DNA of 64,000 nt from an uncultured Bacteroidia bacterium (GCA_902794155.1 CADBGN010000003.1:1-64000); one strand, 5' to 3'. Shown: positions 16,421-25,868, numbered from the stretch's first letter. Numbers and translations: made by a program. Notes: generated from the letters alone by a model not told the origin.

Positions 16421-19036
16421 ATGAAAAAACTAGTACTATTTGTCATGGCGGTGATGGCTTTCACCGGCATGAGCGTGGCCCAGGATGTGTATTCCGTGGG
16501 CTACTACACGGAATCGGGTAATTCCACTACTACTGCTGCCGTTTACAAGAACGGAACGGAACTTCATAATGTGTGGGGTAGTTCTTATAACCGTTCATCA
16601 AGTGATTTGCTTGTCCACGACAACAGTTGCTATTGGGTGATTAATGCAACGAGTCCCGGAAGCAATAATTATGTTAAAGCCGAGGTCTGGAAAGATAATG
16701 AAGTTTATCTGGATCTTACCCCTGTCTCTGGCGCTCACCTTAACGCCCTTTGCACTGGCGTTAATGGTGGCACTAATAACCTTTATTCGGTGGGTTGTAT
16801 GACCTACCAAGGATCAATGACGGCTGTGGCATGGAAGAATGACAACAGTGAGCCGCTGTACCAATTAGGTACCACGTTTTATAATAGCGAAGCTTTGGGG
16901 TGCTGTTTTTCACCTGATGGCCATTTGTATACTTGTGGTTATCAGTATACTGATGCCAGTGGTACTACCTTCCATGGTGTTGTCTGGATTGATAATAATA
17001 CGTATTTCAACTTTCCTGACAACTCAACAATTAGTGATGTTGCTTTTTGGAATGATGAAGTATATAGTGTAGGCCAAATTTATGAAGACGGTAAGTACAA
17101 GCTGAGGGTATGGAGAGGCATGGATGAATTATATACGCTGTTAACCCAAGATGTATTATTTACTCTTAGCCGTACGAAAATATTTACTGATGGCACTGGC
17201 GATATATATGTGTGTGGTTATGCCGGTGGCGATGACAAGGTGTGGAAAAACGGTAACGAGTGTTTTACCACTCCTGGCTTTACTACTGACGTGATGTCCA
17301 ACTCGGACGGGGTTTATTGGACAGGTTCGCGAGGCGGAGTCGCTAAGATATGGAAAGACGGTTCTGAGCTATACTCCAGTGAGGGATGTGTCAGATTTAC
17401 TGGTATTTATATTGAAGAACCTGAATGCACCAGCAACGAGGCACGCCCCTTGCCTTATTTTGAAGGCTTCGAGACAGGCAACACCGATTGGGCTTGCTGG
17501 TATAGTGAAGACACAGACGGATCTAACGATAATTATGATTCGTATTGGCATAGAGTAGGAGAACGCATGCCATACATCTATGCCGCCAATGGCGATTATT
17601 GCGCTATGCATTACTATGGTCCTGAAGATGTCGAACAAGAAGGTTGGCTCGTCAGTCCTCTTATCGGAATCCCTGCGGACGGCGGCAATGTCAAGATGAC
17701 CTTTAACACCGCTGAGTATTATACAGACGATTATGAATATGAAGGCGTTTGGGTGGCTTCCGAAAGCATTCCTGACGGTGTGGAATTGTGGGTTGCCCCC
17801 TCCGACTTTGTTTCAGATGAATGGAAGACGGTCGAGTTGGATCTCTCTGCTTACAAGGGTATGGATATTAGAGTGTATTTCAAATATGTGGGCACTTATG
17901 CGCATTTTTGGTATGTCGATGACGTGAGCATCGAGCAGGAAGCTGCCCCCGCTACATATACCATCACCACCGATGTGAATCCCGCTGGCGCCGGTACGGT
18001 GGATGGCGGTGGCACCTATCCTGCAGGCACGGAGGTCACCCTTACCGCCACGGCCAACACGGGCTATACTTTCAGCCACTGGCAGGATGGCATCACTGCC
18101 AACCCACGTACCATCACAGTGAATGGCAATGAAACATACACCGCTTACTTCACCACTGGCGGTGGGGTCACCATGTACACGGTGACCGTGGTCTCTGAGA
18201 ATCCCCTCCTCGGTACGGTAACTGGAGGAGGCACCTATCCTTCGGGTGCGGTCATCCAAATCAGCGCCACGCCGAGCCCCCAAGCCCGCTTCGTCAGTTG
18301 GAACGATGGCAACACCGATAACCCGCGCAATATTACGGTGACTGGCGATGTCACCTACACGGCCAAGTTTGAAGCATTACAGAACTATACCATCACCGTG
18401 GTCTCTGCCAACCCGGCCATGGGCACCGCGGAAGGCGGCGGCACGTTCCTGGAAGGTACTGTCATCAACATCAGTGCCACGCCTTTAGCAGGCTACTATT
18501 TCATCGGCTGGAATGACGGCAATGCCGACAACCCGCGCAGCATCACTGTCACGGCGAACGAGACCTACGTGGCGCAATTTGGGACCAATCCGGTGCAGAC
18601 CTATACCTTGACCGTGATGTGCAACAGCTCGGAAGGCTCGACCATCGGTTCTGGGACATACACGGCAGGTAGCACCACCACCATCGCTGCCATCCCGAAC
18701 AGCGGCTATTTGTTCGACAAGTGGCAGGACAACGTCACGGAGAATCCGCGTCAAGTGATTGTGAACAGTGACATGACCTTCGTGGCCTTCTTCAAGGGCA
18801 CGGGCGTCAATGAGAACGAAGGCCACCTTATGGTGCTCTATCCCAATCCGGCCAACGATTACGTGCGCCTCGAAGGCATCGAAGCGAACAGCGAGGTGAG
18901 GATATACAACGCGATGGGTGCCTTGGTGAAGGTACTCAATGCCAATCCTAACGAGGAGATTGGCATCAGCGAGTTGAGCGATGGCCTCTATGTGCTGCGT
19001 TGCGGCAACGCCACTTTACGCTTCGTGAAGAAGTAA
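16421..19036 (+). CDS. T9SS-exported protein: propeller-like N-domain, anchor-J domain, InlB-like repeats
   Basis: 871 residues. Signal peptide, then ~310 residues of repeats of the type YSVGY...AVWKNG, likely a beta-propeller. Next is a choice-of-anchor/cleaved-adhesin-like domain (LPYFEGFETGNTDWACW... to WYVDDVSIEQE, ~345-505). Four divergent InlB-like beta repeats follow (each about GAGTVDGGGTYPAGTEV...GYTFSHWQDG...TYTAYF, ~510-790). The T9SS type-A sorting domain closes it, with LYPNPANDYVRL and GLYVLRCG. The protein is presumably attached to the surface via T9SS. No protease motif is visible, so it is more likely an adhesin. Confidence 0.85.
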   Translation: MKKLVLFVMAVMAFTGMSVAQDVYSVGYYTESGNSTTTAAVYKNGTELHNVWGSSYNRSSSDLLVHDNSCYWVINATSPGSNNYVKAEVWKDNEVYLDLTPVSGAHLNALCTGVNGGTNNLYSVGCMTYQGSMTAVAWKNDNSEPLYQLGTTFYNSEALGCCFSPDGHLYTCGYQYTDASGTTFHGVVWIDNNTYFNFPDNSTISDVAFWNDEVYSVGQIYEDGKYKLRVWRGMDELYTLLTQDVLFTLSRTKIFTDGTGDIYVCGYAGGDDKVWKNGNECFTTPGFTTDVMSNSDGVYWTGSRGGVAKIWKDGSELYSSEGCVRFTGIYIEEPECTSNEARPLPYFEGFETGNTDWACWYSEDTDGSNDNYDSYWHRVGERMPYIYAANGDYCAMHYYGPEDVEQEGWLVSPLIGIPADGGNVKMTFNTAEYYTDDYEYEGVWVASESIPDGVELWVAPSDFVSDEWKTVELDLSAYKGMDIRVYFKYVGTYAHFWYVDDVSIEQEAAPATYTITTDVNPAGAGTVDGGGTYPAGTEVTLTATANTGYTFSHWQDGITANPRTITVNGNETYTAYFTTGGGVTMYTVTVVSENPLLGTVTGGGTYPSGAVIQISATPSPQARFVSWNDGNTDNPRNITVTGDVTYTAKFEALQNYTITVVSANPAMGTAEGGGTFLEGTVINISATPLAGYYFIGWNDGNADNPRSITVTANETYVAQFGTNPVQTYTLTVMCNSSEGSTIGSGTYTAGSTTTIAAIPNSGYLFDKWQDNVTENPRQVIVNSDMTFVAFFKGTGVNENEGHLMVLYPNPANDYVRLEGIEANSEVRIYNAMGALVKVLNANPNEEIGISELSDGLYVLRCGNATLRFVKK

Positions 19037-19065
19037 TAAAAAATCACAGCCTTTGTGAAAAAAAA

Positions 19066-19095
19066 GACACCCGTAACTCACGGGTGTCCTTTTTT
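19066..19095 (+). terminator. Intrinsic terminator after the T9SS gene
   Basis: Perfect 9-bp stem GACACCCGT / ACGGGTGTC (19066-19088) with a 5-bp loop AACTC and a T-run. A possible upstream start for the next gene would lie before this hairpin, so that start is rejected. Confidence 0.92.
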
Positions 19096-19138
19096 GTGTA
19101 TTTTTGTGCCATTATTAACCCCTAAAAACGTTTGTATT

Positions 19139-20002
19139 ATGAAAATGGATGGTAGAAGACAAAGCTCCAACGTGGTTGACGGCCGCGGTGGGGGCGCCGT
19201 GAAAGCTGGTGGTATTGGCTTGGGCGGTATTCTTATAGCTGTAGTTATTTATTTCTTGACTGGGCGGGCTCCCGACCCAAGTATGTTCGGATCGTTCTTA
19301 GGCGAAGGAACTACAGTCTCCGAAAACGTTCCTCAGACCGAGGAAGATAGCCTATTAATGGTGTTTTGCAGTCAAATCTTGGCCGGTACTGAAGATTGCT
19401 GGACGGAAGAATTCAAGAAGATGGGCAAGACCTATCAACCTCCACGTTTGTATATCTTTTCCGATGCTGTCAGGTCGGGCTGCGGCAATGCCACATCAGC
19501 CAGTGGCCCTTTCTATTGCTCAGCCGACGAGACCGTTTATCTCGACCTTGAGTTCTTCAAGAACATGAAACGTGAGATTGGCGCCGATGGCGATTTCGCC
19601 TATGCATACGTCATTGCCCATGAGGTAGGCCATCATGTGCAGAATCAGCTGGGCATCTTGGGTCCCGTGCATCAAAAGAGAGCCGAATACGGTCAAAACT
19701 CTCCCGAAGCCAACCAACTCACGGTGCGATTGGAGTTGCAGGCCGATTTCTTCGCTGGCGTGTGGGCCAATCACGACCACAAGAGATTCGGCTCACTTGA
19801 AGACGGCGACATCGAGGAAGCCCTCGACGCAGCAGCCAAGATTGGTGACGACTACTTGCAAAAGCAGGCTTACGGACGCACCATGCCTGAAACCTTCACC
19901 CACGGCACCTCGGAGCAGCGTTCACGTTGGCTGAAGAAAGGCATCCGCACGGGCGACGTCAGTCAAGGTGACACTTTCTCACTTTCCTACAATAGCCTGT
20001 AA
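19139..20002 (+). CDS. Neutral zinc metallopeptidase (YpfJ-like), paralogue 1
   Basis: 287 residues from MKMDGRRQSSNV. The start MDGRR, a hydrophobic segment at ~26-41 (likely a membrane anchor) and HEVGHH (His161, Glu162, His165) identify the putative neutral zinc metallopeptidase family (PF04228). The later ELQADFFAGVWANH gives the third metal ligand region, and ETFTHGTSEQR is typical of the C-terminus. Substrates are unknown. It lies just upstream of a close paralogue, with a palindromic repeat between them. Confidence 0.9.
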   Translation: MKMDGRRQSSNVVDGRGGGAVKAGGIGLGGILIAVVIYFLTGRAPDPSMFGSFLGEGTTVSENVPQTEEDSLLMVFCSQILAGTEDCWTEEFKKMGKTYQPPRLYIFSDAVRSGCGNATSASGPFYCSADETVYLDLEFFKNMKREIGADGDFAYAYVIAHEVGHHVQNQLGILGPVHQKRAEYGQNSPEANQLTVRLELQADFFAGVWANHDHKRFGSLEDGDIEEALDAAAKIGDDYLQKQAYGRTMPETFTHGTSEQRSRWLKKGIRTGDVSQGDTFSLSYNSL

Positions 20003-20014
20003 TTTCAGACATTT

Positions 20015-20086
20015 GACTGCGAGACGCGGGACTGCGAGACTTTCGACTCGTGTCTCGCGTCTCACCTTCATTCCGCAAAAGCGGAA
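20015..20086. repeat. GACTGCGAGACGC palindromic element between the zinc peptidase genes
   Basis: GACTGCGAGACGCGGGACTG (from 20015) faces GTCTCGCGTCTCAC (to 20064), and a hairpin TTCCGC-aaaa-GCGGAA follows at 20071-20086. It belongs to the same family as the queG insert. Confidence 0.8.
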
Positions 20087-20130
20087 CTCGTGTCAACAAA
20101 CTCTTTAATTTCAAACAAAACACTGATAAT

Positions 20131-20997
20131 ATGAAACTGGATGGACGTAGAATGAGCACCAACGTCGACGACCGTCGCAAGAAAGGCAGTACTGCTGCCA
20201 AAGTGGGCGGTGGCATTGGAGGTGGTATCATCATTGCACTGATCGTCTGGCTTTTGGGTGGGAAAGCACCAGATGTGGGTACCATATTGCAAGATGTGCA
20301 AAGCACCGCCTCAACATGGGTCGACAGCAAGACACAAGAGCAAATGGCAACGAAGTGCTCCCAGTTTTTGGCCAGCACCGAAGACTTCTGGGCCGAAGAA
20401 TTTGAGAAAGTAGGCGGCTATTATCGTCAGCCTAAATTGGTGCTTTATTCCGATACTGTTACCACGGGATGTGGTCATCATCAGGCAAAATGCATCGGAC
20501 CATTTTATTGCTCTGCCGATGAGTGTGTTTTCATCGATATCAACCAGATGGTTGCCCATTATAGTGCCAAAGGCCAAGTGTGTGATTTGGTCTATGCCGA
20601 GATTATCGGTCATGAGGTGGGCCATCATGTGGAATATCTCAGAGGTGAAATGGAAAAGATGAATGAGATGGCTTATAGATACGGTAAGGAATCTCCACAA
20701 TTCTTACAGTGGAGCGTAAGGATCGAATTGCTTGCCGACTACTACGCAGGTTGTTGGGCTCATTTCGAGGACGAGCGATTCGGGTCGATTAGCGACGACG
20801 AAATCCGGAAGACACTTGACATGATGCCTTCTAAAGGTGATGATTATATTCAAAAGAAAGCTAAGGGCTATGCCAATCCTGAGACTTTCACTCACGGCAC
20901 CTCGGAGCAGCGCTACCGTTGGTTCAAGAAAGGATTGGAATCAGGCGATCCAGCTGCGGGCCGTGTGATACTCACCATGCCTTACGACCAGCTGTAG
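20131..20997 (+). CDS. Neutral zinc metallopeptidase (YpfJ-like), paralogue 2
   Basis: 288 residues from MKLDGRRMSTNV, colinear with its neighbour over the full length: a membrane segment at ~27-43, HEVGHH at 161-166, ELLADYYAGCWAHF and ETFTHGTSEQRYRW. All metal ligands are kept in both copies, so both are probably active. The sequences have clearly diverged, so the duplication is not recent. The start before the repeat (MSRVSPSF) is rejected because it would translate the palindrome. Tandem arrangement suggests a shared or stepwise role in the envelope. Confidence 0.9.
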   Translation: MKLDGRRMSTNVDDRRKKGSTAAKVGGGIGGGIIIALIVWLLGGKAPDVGTILQDVQSTASTWVDSKTQEQMATKCSQFLASTEDFWAEEFEKVGGYYRQPKLVLYSDTVTTGCGHHQAKCIGPFYCSADECVFIDINQMVAHYSAKGQVCDLVYAEIIGHEVGHHVEYLRGEMEKMNEMAYRYGKESPQFLQWSVRIELLADYYAGCWAHFEDERFGSISDDEIRKTLDMMPSKGDDYIQKKAKGYANPETFTHGTSEQRYRWFKKGLESGDPAAGRVILTMPYDQL

Positions 20998-21001
20998 GTC
21001 C

Positions 21002-21916
21002 TTAGTCCCGCGTCTCACGTCTTTTTGCCCCACGTTCATAATACCAGATTTGCCAACTGTTGAACAGGTTCTGGAAGACGGAATAAAAGGCCAGATAGAC
21101 CGAAGCCAAGGGATGGAGGTAATGGTTGGCCATCCAGATGCCCATGGCCGAATTCTTTTGTCCGAGAAGTTGTCCACCAGCGATGGTATCACCATATTTG
21201 TGACCGATCCATTTGCCTAATCCGAACTGTATGATGCAAAACAGCAAGGCCGAAACACCGAGCCAGATGATGCTGTGCCAGTTGCCCTCACCGTTGAGGA
21301 AGATGAAGTGTATGGTTTGGCCTAAAGTCAGGAACAAAGCCACTGCCCAGAGATAGAAGGCGAGACCTTTATATCGGCTGATGAAATGGTTGGCTTTAGG
21401 CCACAAGAGCTGTAAGGCCAAGGCCACGAAGAAGGGCAATCCGATGACCAAGCCGACGCGTCTCAGGATCTGTAAGAACGAGGTAAAGAATGGCAAGTCT
21501 TGGTTGACTCCGATGAAAGAAAAATAGATGGGCGCTACGATGGAAACGACCAGATTGCCGATGACGGTAAACGACGTCACGGTGTTGCGGTCGGCACCCA
21601 GCATGGTGCTCACCACTGCCACCGATGCCGCCACGGGGCAAAGCACGCCAATAAGGATGCCCTCCGCGATGATCTCGTTGACGTGCAAAGCCTTCAGCAA
21701 GGCATAGCCGCCTAAGCTCACCACTACTTGGAATAGGATGATCCAAAAAAATAGTGGCTTGAAACGCAGTTTGCGAATATCGACTGCGGTGAACGTCAGC
21801 AGGATGATGGTGAAGATAATGTAAGGCACCACCACGCTGAAGGCAGCACAGTATTCGTGCAGCAGTAGCCCCAAAACGATGGCGATGGGTAGGACATATC
21901 TCTTGACTTTTTGCAT
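21002..21916 (-). CDS. Bile acid:sodium symporter (BASS) family transporter
   Basis: 304 residues with about eight to nine hydrophobic helices. The pattern GVLCPVAASVAVVSTMLGADRN and a later GQLLGQKNSAMGIWMANHYL correspond to the two discontinuous core helices of BASS transporters. It is an inner-membrane Na+-coupled carrier of organic anions; the cargo is not predictable. The last residues (KRRETRD) and the stop codon fall in a copy of the GAGACGC repeat (21003-21022), so the natural tail was probably altered. It is convergent with the second zinc peptidase, with only 4 bp between stop codons. Confidence 0.8.
   Translation of the reverse strand: MQKVKRYVLPIAIVLGLLLHEYCAAFSVVVPYIIFTIILLTFTAVDIRKLRFKPLFFWIILFQVVVSLGGYALLKALHVNEIIAEGILIGVLCPVAASVAVVSTMLGADRNTVTSFTVIGNLVVSIVAPIYFSFIGVNQDLPFFTSFLQILRRVGLVIGLPFFVALALQLLWPKANHFISRYKGLAFYLWAVALFLTLGQTIHFIFLNGEGNWHSIIWLGVSALLFCIIQFGLGKWIGHKYGDTIAGGQLLGQKNSAMGIWMANHYLHPLASVYLAFYSVFQNLFNSWQIWYYERGAKRRETRD
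21003..21022. repeat. Partial GACGTGAGACGCGGGACT element at transporter 3' end
   Basis: On the minus strand it reads AGACGTGAGACGCGGGACTA. It is related to the element at 20015-20064 and encodes the transporter's last residues. Confidence 0.65.
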
Positions 21917-21943
21917 CTAAAACGGTTTCGGGCTGCAAAATTG

Positions 21944-21951
21944 CAAAATTA
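21944..21951 (-). promoter_or_regulatory. -7 box (TAATTTTG on minus strand)
   Basis: TAnnTTTG match 28 bp upstream of the transporter ATG; divergent from the box at 21957. Confidence 0.4.
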
Positions 21952-21956
21952 TTGTG

Positions 21957-21964
21957 TACCTTTG
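21957..21964 (+). promoter_or_regulatory. -7 box TACCTTTG for nitroreductase
   Basis: Full match to TAnnTTTG, 22 bp before the ATG at 21987. It makes the longer start MYLCRLK unlikely, because that start overlaps the box. Confidence 0.6.
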
Positions 21965-21986
21965 CCGCCTCAAACGCAGAAAAACT

Positions 21987-22514
21987 ATGGAAACTACCCT
22001 TCACGACCTGATGACACGCCGCAGCGTGCGTAGCTATACCGACAAAATGCCGCCCAAAGAAATGATAGAGGACATCCTAAAGGCGGGCATGAACGCCCCT
22101 TCAGGCAAAAACCGTCAGAGTGCCATCATCCTTGCTGTCACCAACCGAGAGGTGCGCGACACGTTGAGCCGGCTCAACTCTGTCGTCATCGGTCGCGACG
22201 ACTTTGATCCTTTCTTTGGAGCTCCCGTGGTATTGGTGGTTTTGGCCGACAGCACGGTCCACACCTGGAAGGAGGATGGTGCCCTTGTGATGGGTAACCT
22301 GCTCAATGCGGCCCACGCCAAAGGTCTGGGCTGTTGCTGGGTGCATCGTGCCCGCGAGGTTTTCATGATCGATGAAGGCAAGGAGCTGTTGAAGGCGCAT
22401 GGCATTGACCCCGAGCGGTACGTTGGCATCGGCAACTGCGTGTTGGGTTATTTGAAGGGTGACTATCCTGTAGCAGCCCCACGAAAGGATAGTTACGTTT
22501 ATTGGATAGAATAA
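21987..22514 (+). CDS. Nitroreductase family protein (cytoplasmic)
   Basis: 175 residues from METTLHDLMTRRSVRSYT. FMN-binding nitroreductase features are RRSVRSYTDKMPPKE, NAPSGKNRQS and the C-terminal GYLKGDYPVAAPRKDS. The family uses FMN and NAD(P)H to reduce nitro groups, quinones or other acceptors, usually as a dimer. No signal peptide. The gene at 57454 encodes a close homologue with a lipoprotein signal; the two share the distinctive end AAPRKD(S/N)YxYWI. Confidence 0.87.
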   Translation: METTLHDLMTRRSVRSYTDKMPPKEMIEDILKAGMNAPSGKNRQSAIILAVTNREVRDTLSRLNSVVIGRDDFDPFFGAPVVLVVLADSTVHTWKEDGALVMGNLLNAAHAKGLGCCWVHRAREVFMIDEGKELLKAHGIDPERYVGIGNCVLGYLKGDYPVAAPRKDSYVYWIE

Positions 22515-22519
22515 AATTA

Positions 22520-22547
22520 GTAGAGACGTGCCGTGGCGCGTCTCTAC
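22520..22547. repeat. GTAGAGACG...CGTCTCTAC palindrome (copy 2)
   Basis: Imperfect 28-bp palindrome beginning 6 bp after the nitroreductase stop; same family as 4915-4942. Confidence 0.82.
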
Positions 22548-22558
22548 TATGGTATGTG

Positions 22559-22586
22559 GTAGAGACGGTGTGCACACCGTCTCTAC
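22559..22586. repeat. GTAGAGACGGTGTG perfect palindrome (copy 3)
   Basis: Perfect 28-bp palindrome just before the stop of the convergent C25 protease gene. It is followed on the plus strand by ATTTTTT, so it could also end the nitroreductase transcript. Confidence 0.85.
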
Positions 22587-22591
22587 ATTTT

Positions 22592-25500
22592 TTATTCTTT
22601 CACAAACCTTCTGGTTTCTGAAACCTTGTTGGATGTCATGCGGATGAAATAGACGCCTGAAGGCAGGTCGGCAGTGTGGATTTCCACCTTGTTACCGCAG
22701 CCATTCTGGCTGTATATCAAGGCACCCATGAGGTTATAGATCTCAACGGTGCCAAGAGCCTCATGGTTCTCAACGATCAGTTTGTTGCTGACGGGGTTGG
22801 GGTAGATTAAGACATTGTTGCCGTTTTGTTCGCCAACGCCTTCTGTGTATTCAAAGTGAGCTACGAGGTCGCGGTTTTCGGTGGCGATGAAGGTGTAAGT
22901 CATTTCGTTGGAAACAACAATGCCGTCTTCGGTCCAGTTTTGGAAGGCCCAGTCTTCATTTCGGGTGAGAATCAAGGTGACTTCCTCGCCATAATTGTAG
23001 GTGCCAGTTCCGCTGACGCTTGCAGCTTCCTCTGGATCGACCGATGCTGTGATTTCAATCATAGGCATTCCGAAGTTAGCTACCAAAGTGCGATCTGCTG
23101 TGACGGTAAAGGTGTAGCTTTGCTCCGTAGATACCTCGACGCCGTTTTCAGTCCAGTTGACGAAGAGGTATCTTTGGTTAGGCGTAGCGGTTACGGTGCA
23201 AGATGTACCTTCTTCGTAAGTGCCGCCCCCAGTAACCGTACCGGCATTGTCGGGATTGGCCGATACGCTAATGGTGTAGGACTGCGTTCCTGATACGAAG
23301 TTGGCGACCAAGTAGCGACCGCTAGTCACGGTGAACGTGTAATTGGCGTTGGTGGAGACCACGTTGCCGCCTTCGGTCCAATTGGAGAAGGAGAATCCTT
23401 CATTGGCTGTTGCCGACACGGTGCATGATTCACCTTGAGGGTATGAACCACCGCCTGTCACGGTGCCTGCTCCGAAAGGAGTGGCCGACACACGGATGTT
23501 GTAATAAATGATTTGCTCTTGGAAGTTGGCCACCAAAGTGCGGTTGCCCGTCACCATAAAGGTGTAACTGGAACTGGTGGAGACTACATTTCCGCCTTCG
23601 GTCCAGTTAACGAATTCATAGCCGTTGGCAGGCGTAGCCATCACAGAGCAATAGGTGCCTTCGTTATAGGTGCCGCCACCAGTGACATTACCAGCATTGG
23701 CCGGGTTGGCCGATACGTTAATGGTATAGGTCTGCGGGTTGCCCACAGTAATATCTTGGATGTAAGGCTGGCGTTGCGGCTTGGTGACTACAATGCGCAC
23801 CTGACCCGAGGTGACACCACTCACAGGTACGTTGACCGAACCCGAGGCAGGCACCAAAGCAACGCCTTTCAGCGTGTTGTTTTGTGAGATGGCCACATAC
23901 GAACCTTCTTGGGCATTCACTTGGAAGTAAGTGGCTCCAACGGGGAAGGTGCTGGCATGGCTGACGTTGTTGGGCGTGGGTTGCACACGGTAAGGCATGA
24001 TGGAACCGTCGCCGAGCACATGGTAAGCTTGCCAATAATAAGTAGGACTGGAGCTGGTTTGGTAGCCTCCTGTGCTGGCATAACAAACGGCGAGGTTGCC
24101 AAGGAATACTATGGAAGAAACGGTGTTGTAAGTGTCGTCCATCCAGATGCCATCGTAAACACCGGTTGCTGAGTTTGTTAAACTGGGAGTTTGGTTAAAA
24201 ACGTTGGTGGCACCTACGCCGAAGTAATAGTCTTCATACCAATAGGTGTTGGGGCAGGAGCCGATATAGGAATAGGCGGCTTTGTTCTCGGCACGAATCA
24301 TGGCTTCGCCGAAGCAGGCAGAACTATGGCCGAAGTTACCTGACAAACAGCAGTTGCCCATGGCAAGGAAGTACTTGTCGGTATTGGTCAGTTGGTTGAC
24401 GCCAGTATTGTTGAGTTGGGGCTGATACCACATGTTGTCGCTGCCGTGAGCAGTGTAGTTGACGAAGCCGACACCTGTGTTCAAAGCATTGTAGCATCCT
24501 GGGTATTGGCTTTGGTTGACGTGTGAATGCACTTCGTTGAAGCCATGTTCAGTATTATAATAATAGGTGGTGGCGTAGTTGATGGTAGGGGCACCGACGC
24601 GTGGGGTCCAATAAGAGTCCCAACCAGCGATGAGGGTGACGTTGTTCAGATAGCTCGGGTCGGGCATGGTATATTGTTCATATTGGAGAATCTTGTTGAT
24701 GACAGCAGTGAGTTGGCTGGTGTTCTCGGCCGACATACGGCTATAGAACATGTCGGGGAAGTAGTCGCCATCGACAGAACCATAGTATAGGTCGGTCACT
24801 TTTTGGGTGGAAGTTCCCATGGTGTTGGGCACCTGGGCAACGTCGCCTACGAGGACGAGGAAGGTGGGAGTGTTGCCTTGGCTGACACCAGTATTATAGA
24901 GGTTTTGCACATAGCTTCTGATGGCATTGTAGTTGCCACCTGCCTGGGCAGTGGTTACAACGTTGACGTAGAAGCCTTTTTGTGTCTTCCAGTTAAGCCA
25001 GGGTTGAAGGGTGCTGATGTAGTCCTCAGGAGCCACCACAATCATGTTAACGGGGTAAGCCATCAGATCCGGGTGGTCGTCATACACATCCATGATTTGG
25101 CGGTAGTTGAAGAATTGCTTGTAGACAATGTCGAAATATGGGCTGTAGGTGTTGAGTAGCATGCGTTCGGTCTCGGCACGGTCAGCACCGTCGAAACGCA
25201 CTTCCACCTCGATGTTATTGAACACGCGCAAAGTGTTGGTGGCAGCATTGTAGCTCACGGGGTTGATGACCAACGAGCCGACTTGAACACCACGCAAGGT
25301 GCCTTGCAGTTCGATGCTGGCTTGGGGAGCAGTGGAAAGGCTGCGGCTTTGGTAGGCAGCGGCATTGTAAACGAACTCGACGTCTTCGGGTCTTTGGTCC
25401 TTGCGGACAGAAGGCTGATGAGGCATGATGGTGTTGATGCCGTAGTCGGCAAGGCTGTAATCCGAAGTTGAATAGTTGATGACGTTGACGCTTGGCGTGG

Positions 25501-25783
25501 CACCAAAAGGCACGGCCAAGAGTTGGTGTGAGGCAGGCAGTTGAGGCGTGCCTATTTCGCCAGAGGCATAGGTGCCTTCGATGGCGATTTCAGAGAAAGT
25601 ACCTCTCTCAGTGGCCACTTCTATGCTCTCTATGGAACCGTAGTTGAAAGTGGCGCGAAGCGAGGAAAAGTCACTATGCGTGATTTCGGCCGAGGAGGTG
25701 CCGCGCAGGTCGATGTGGCCGTTTTGGGCCAGGGCGAAAAGTGTGCTCATGGCCAAGAATAGGAGAATGGAAAGCTTTTTCAT
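22592..25783 (-). CDS. Gingipain-like C25 cysteine protease exported by T9SS
   Basis: 1063 residues. Signal peptide (to ~20), propeptide (~20-235), then the C25 caspase-like domain. The catalytic dyad is visible: His446 in NYTAHGSDN and Cys479 in NCCLSGNFG, matching the HG and CxxGxF signatures of gingipains. An Ig-like domain follows (~610-690), then four InlB-like beta repeats (NAGNVTGGGTYNEGTYC...NGYEFVNWTEGG type, ~690-970) and a T9SS type-A sorting domain (VLIYPNPVSNKL... to RRFVKE). It is predicted to cleave extracellular protein at the cell surface. P1 specificity (Arg or Lys) cannot be read. Confidence 0.92.
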   Translation of the reverse strand: MKKLSILLFLAMSTLFALAQNGHIDLRGTSSAEITHSDFSSLRATFNYGSIESIEVATERGTFSEIAIEGTYASGEIGTPQLPASHQLLAVPFGATPSVNVINYSTSDYSLADYGINTIMPHQPSVRKDQRPEDVEFVYNAAAYQSRSLSTAPQASIELQGTLRGVQVGSLVINPVSYNAATNTLRVFNNIEVEVRFDGADRAETERMLLNTYSPYFDIVYKQFFNYRQIMDVYDDHPDLMAYPVNMIVVAPEDYISTLQPWLNWKTQKGFYVNVVTTAQAGGNYNAIRSYVQNLYNTGVSQGNTPTFLVLVGDVAQVPNTMGTSTQKVTDLYYGSVDGDYFPDMFYSRMSAENTSQLTAVINKILQYEQYTMPDPSYLNNVTLIAGWDSYWTPRVGAPTINYATTYYYNTEHGFNEVHSHVNQSQYPGCYNALNTGVGFVNYTAHGSDNMWYQPQLNNTGVNQLTNTDKYFLAMGNCCLSGNFGHSSACFGEAMIRAENKAAYSYIGSCPNTYWYEDYYFGVGATNVFNQTPSLTNSATGVYDGIWMDDTYNTVSSIVFLGNLAVCYASTGGYQTSSSPTYYWQAYHVLGDGSIMPYRVQPTPNNVSHASTFPVGATYFQVNAQEGSYVAISQNNTLKGVALVPASGSVNVPVSGVTSGQVRIVVTKPQRQPYIQDITVGNPQTYTINVSANPANAGNVTGGGTYNEGTYCSVMATPANGYEFVNWTEGGNVVSTSSSYTFMVTGNRTLVANFQEQIIYYNIRVSATPFGAGTVTGGGSYPQGESCTVSATANEGFSFSNWTEGGNVVSTNANYTFTVTSGRYLVANFVSGTQSYTISVSANPDNAGTVTGGGTYEEGTSCTVTATPNQRYLFVNWTENGVEVSTEQSYTFTVTADRTLVANFGMPMIEITASVDPEEAASVSGTGTYNYGEEVTLILTRNEDWAFQNWTEDGIVVSNEMTYTFIATENRDLVAHFEYTEGVGEQNGNNVLIYPNPVSNKLIVENHEALGTVEIYNLMGALIYSQNGCGNKVEIHTADLPSGVYFIRMTSNKVSETRRFVKE

Positions 25784-25810
25784 CTATTTAAAGGTTAAAT
25801 TTTCTGGGCG

Positions 25811-25818
25811 CAAAGATA
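25811..25818 (-). promoter_or_regulatory. -7 box (TATCTTTG on minus strand) for C25 protease
   Basis: TAnnTTTG match 28 bp upstream of the ATG at 25783. Confidence 0.55.
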
Positions 25819-25860
25819 ATGAAAATCGCGTCATAAAGGGCGTTTTACGGAAAAACTTTC

Positions 25861-25868
25861 TAAATTTG
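25861..25868 (+). promoter_or_regulatory. -7 box TAAATTTG
   Basis: Match 32 bp before the ATG at 25901 of the DNA alkylation repair gene. Confidence 0.5.
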
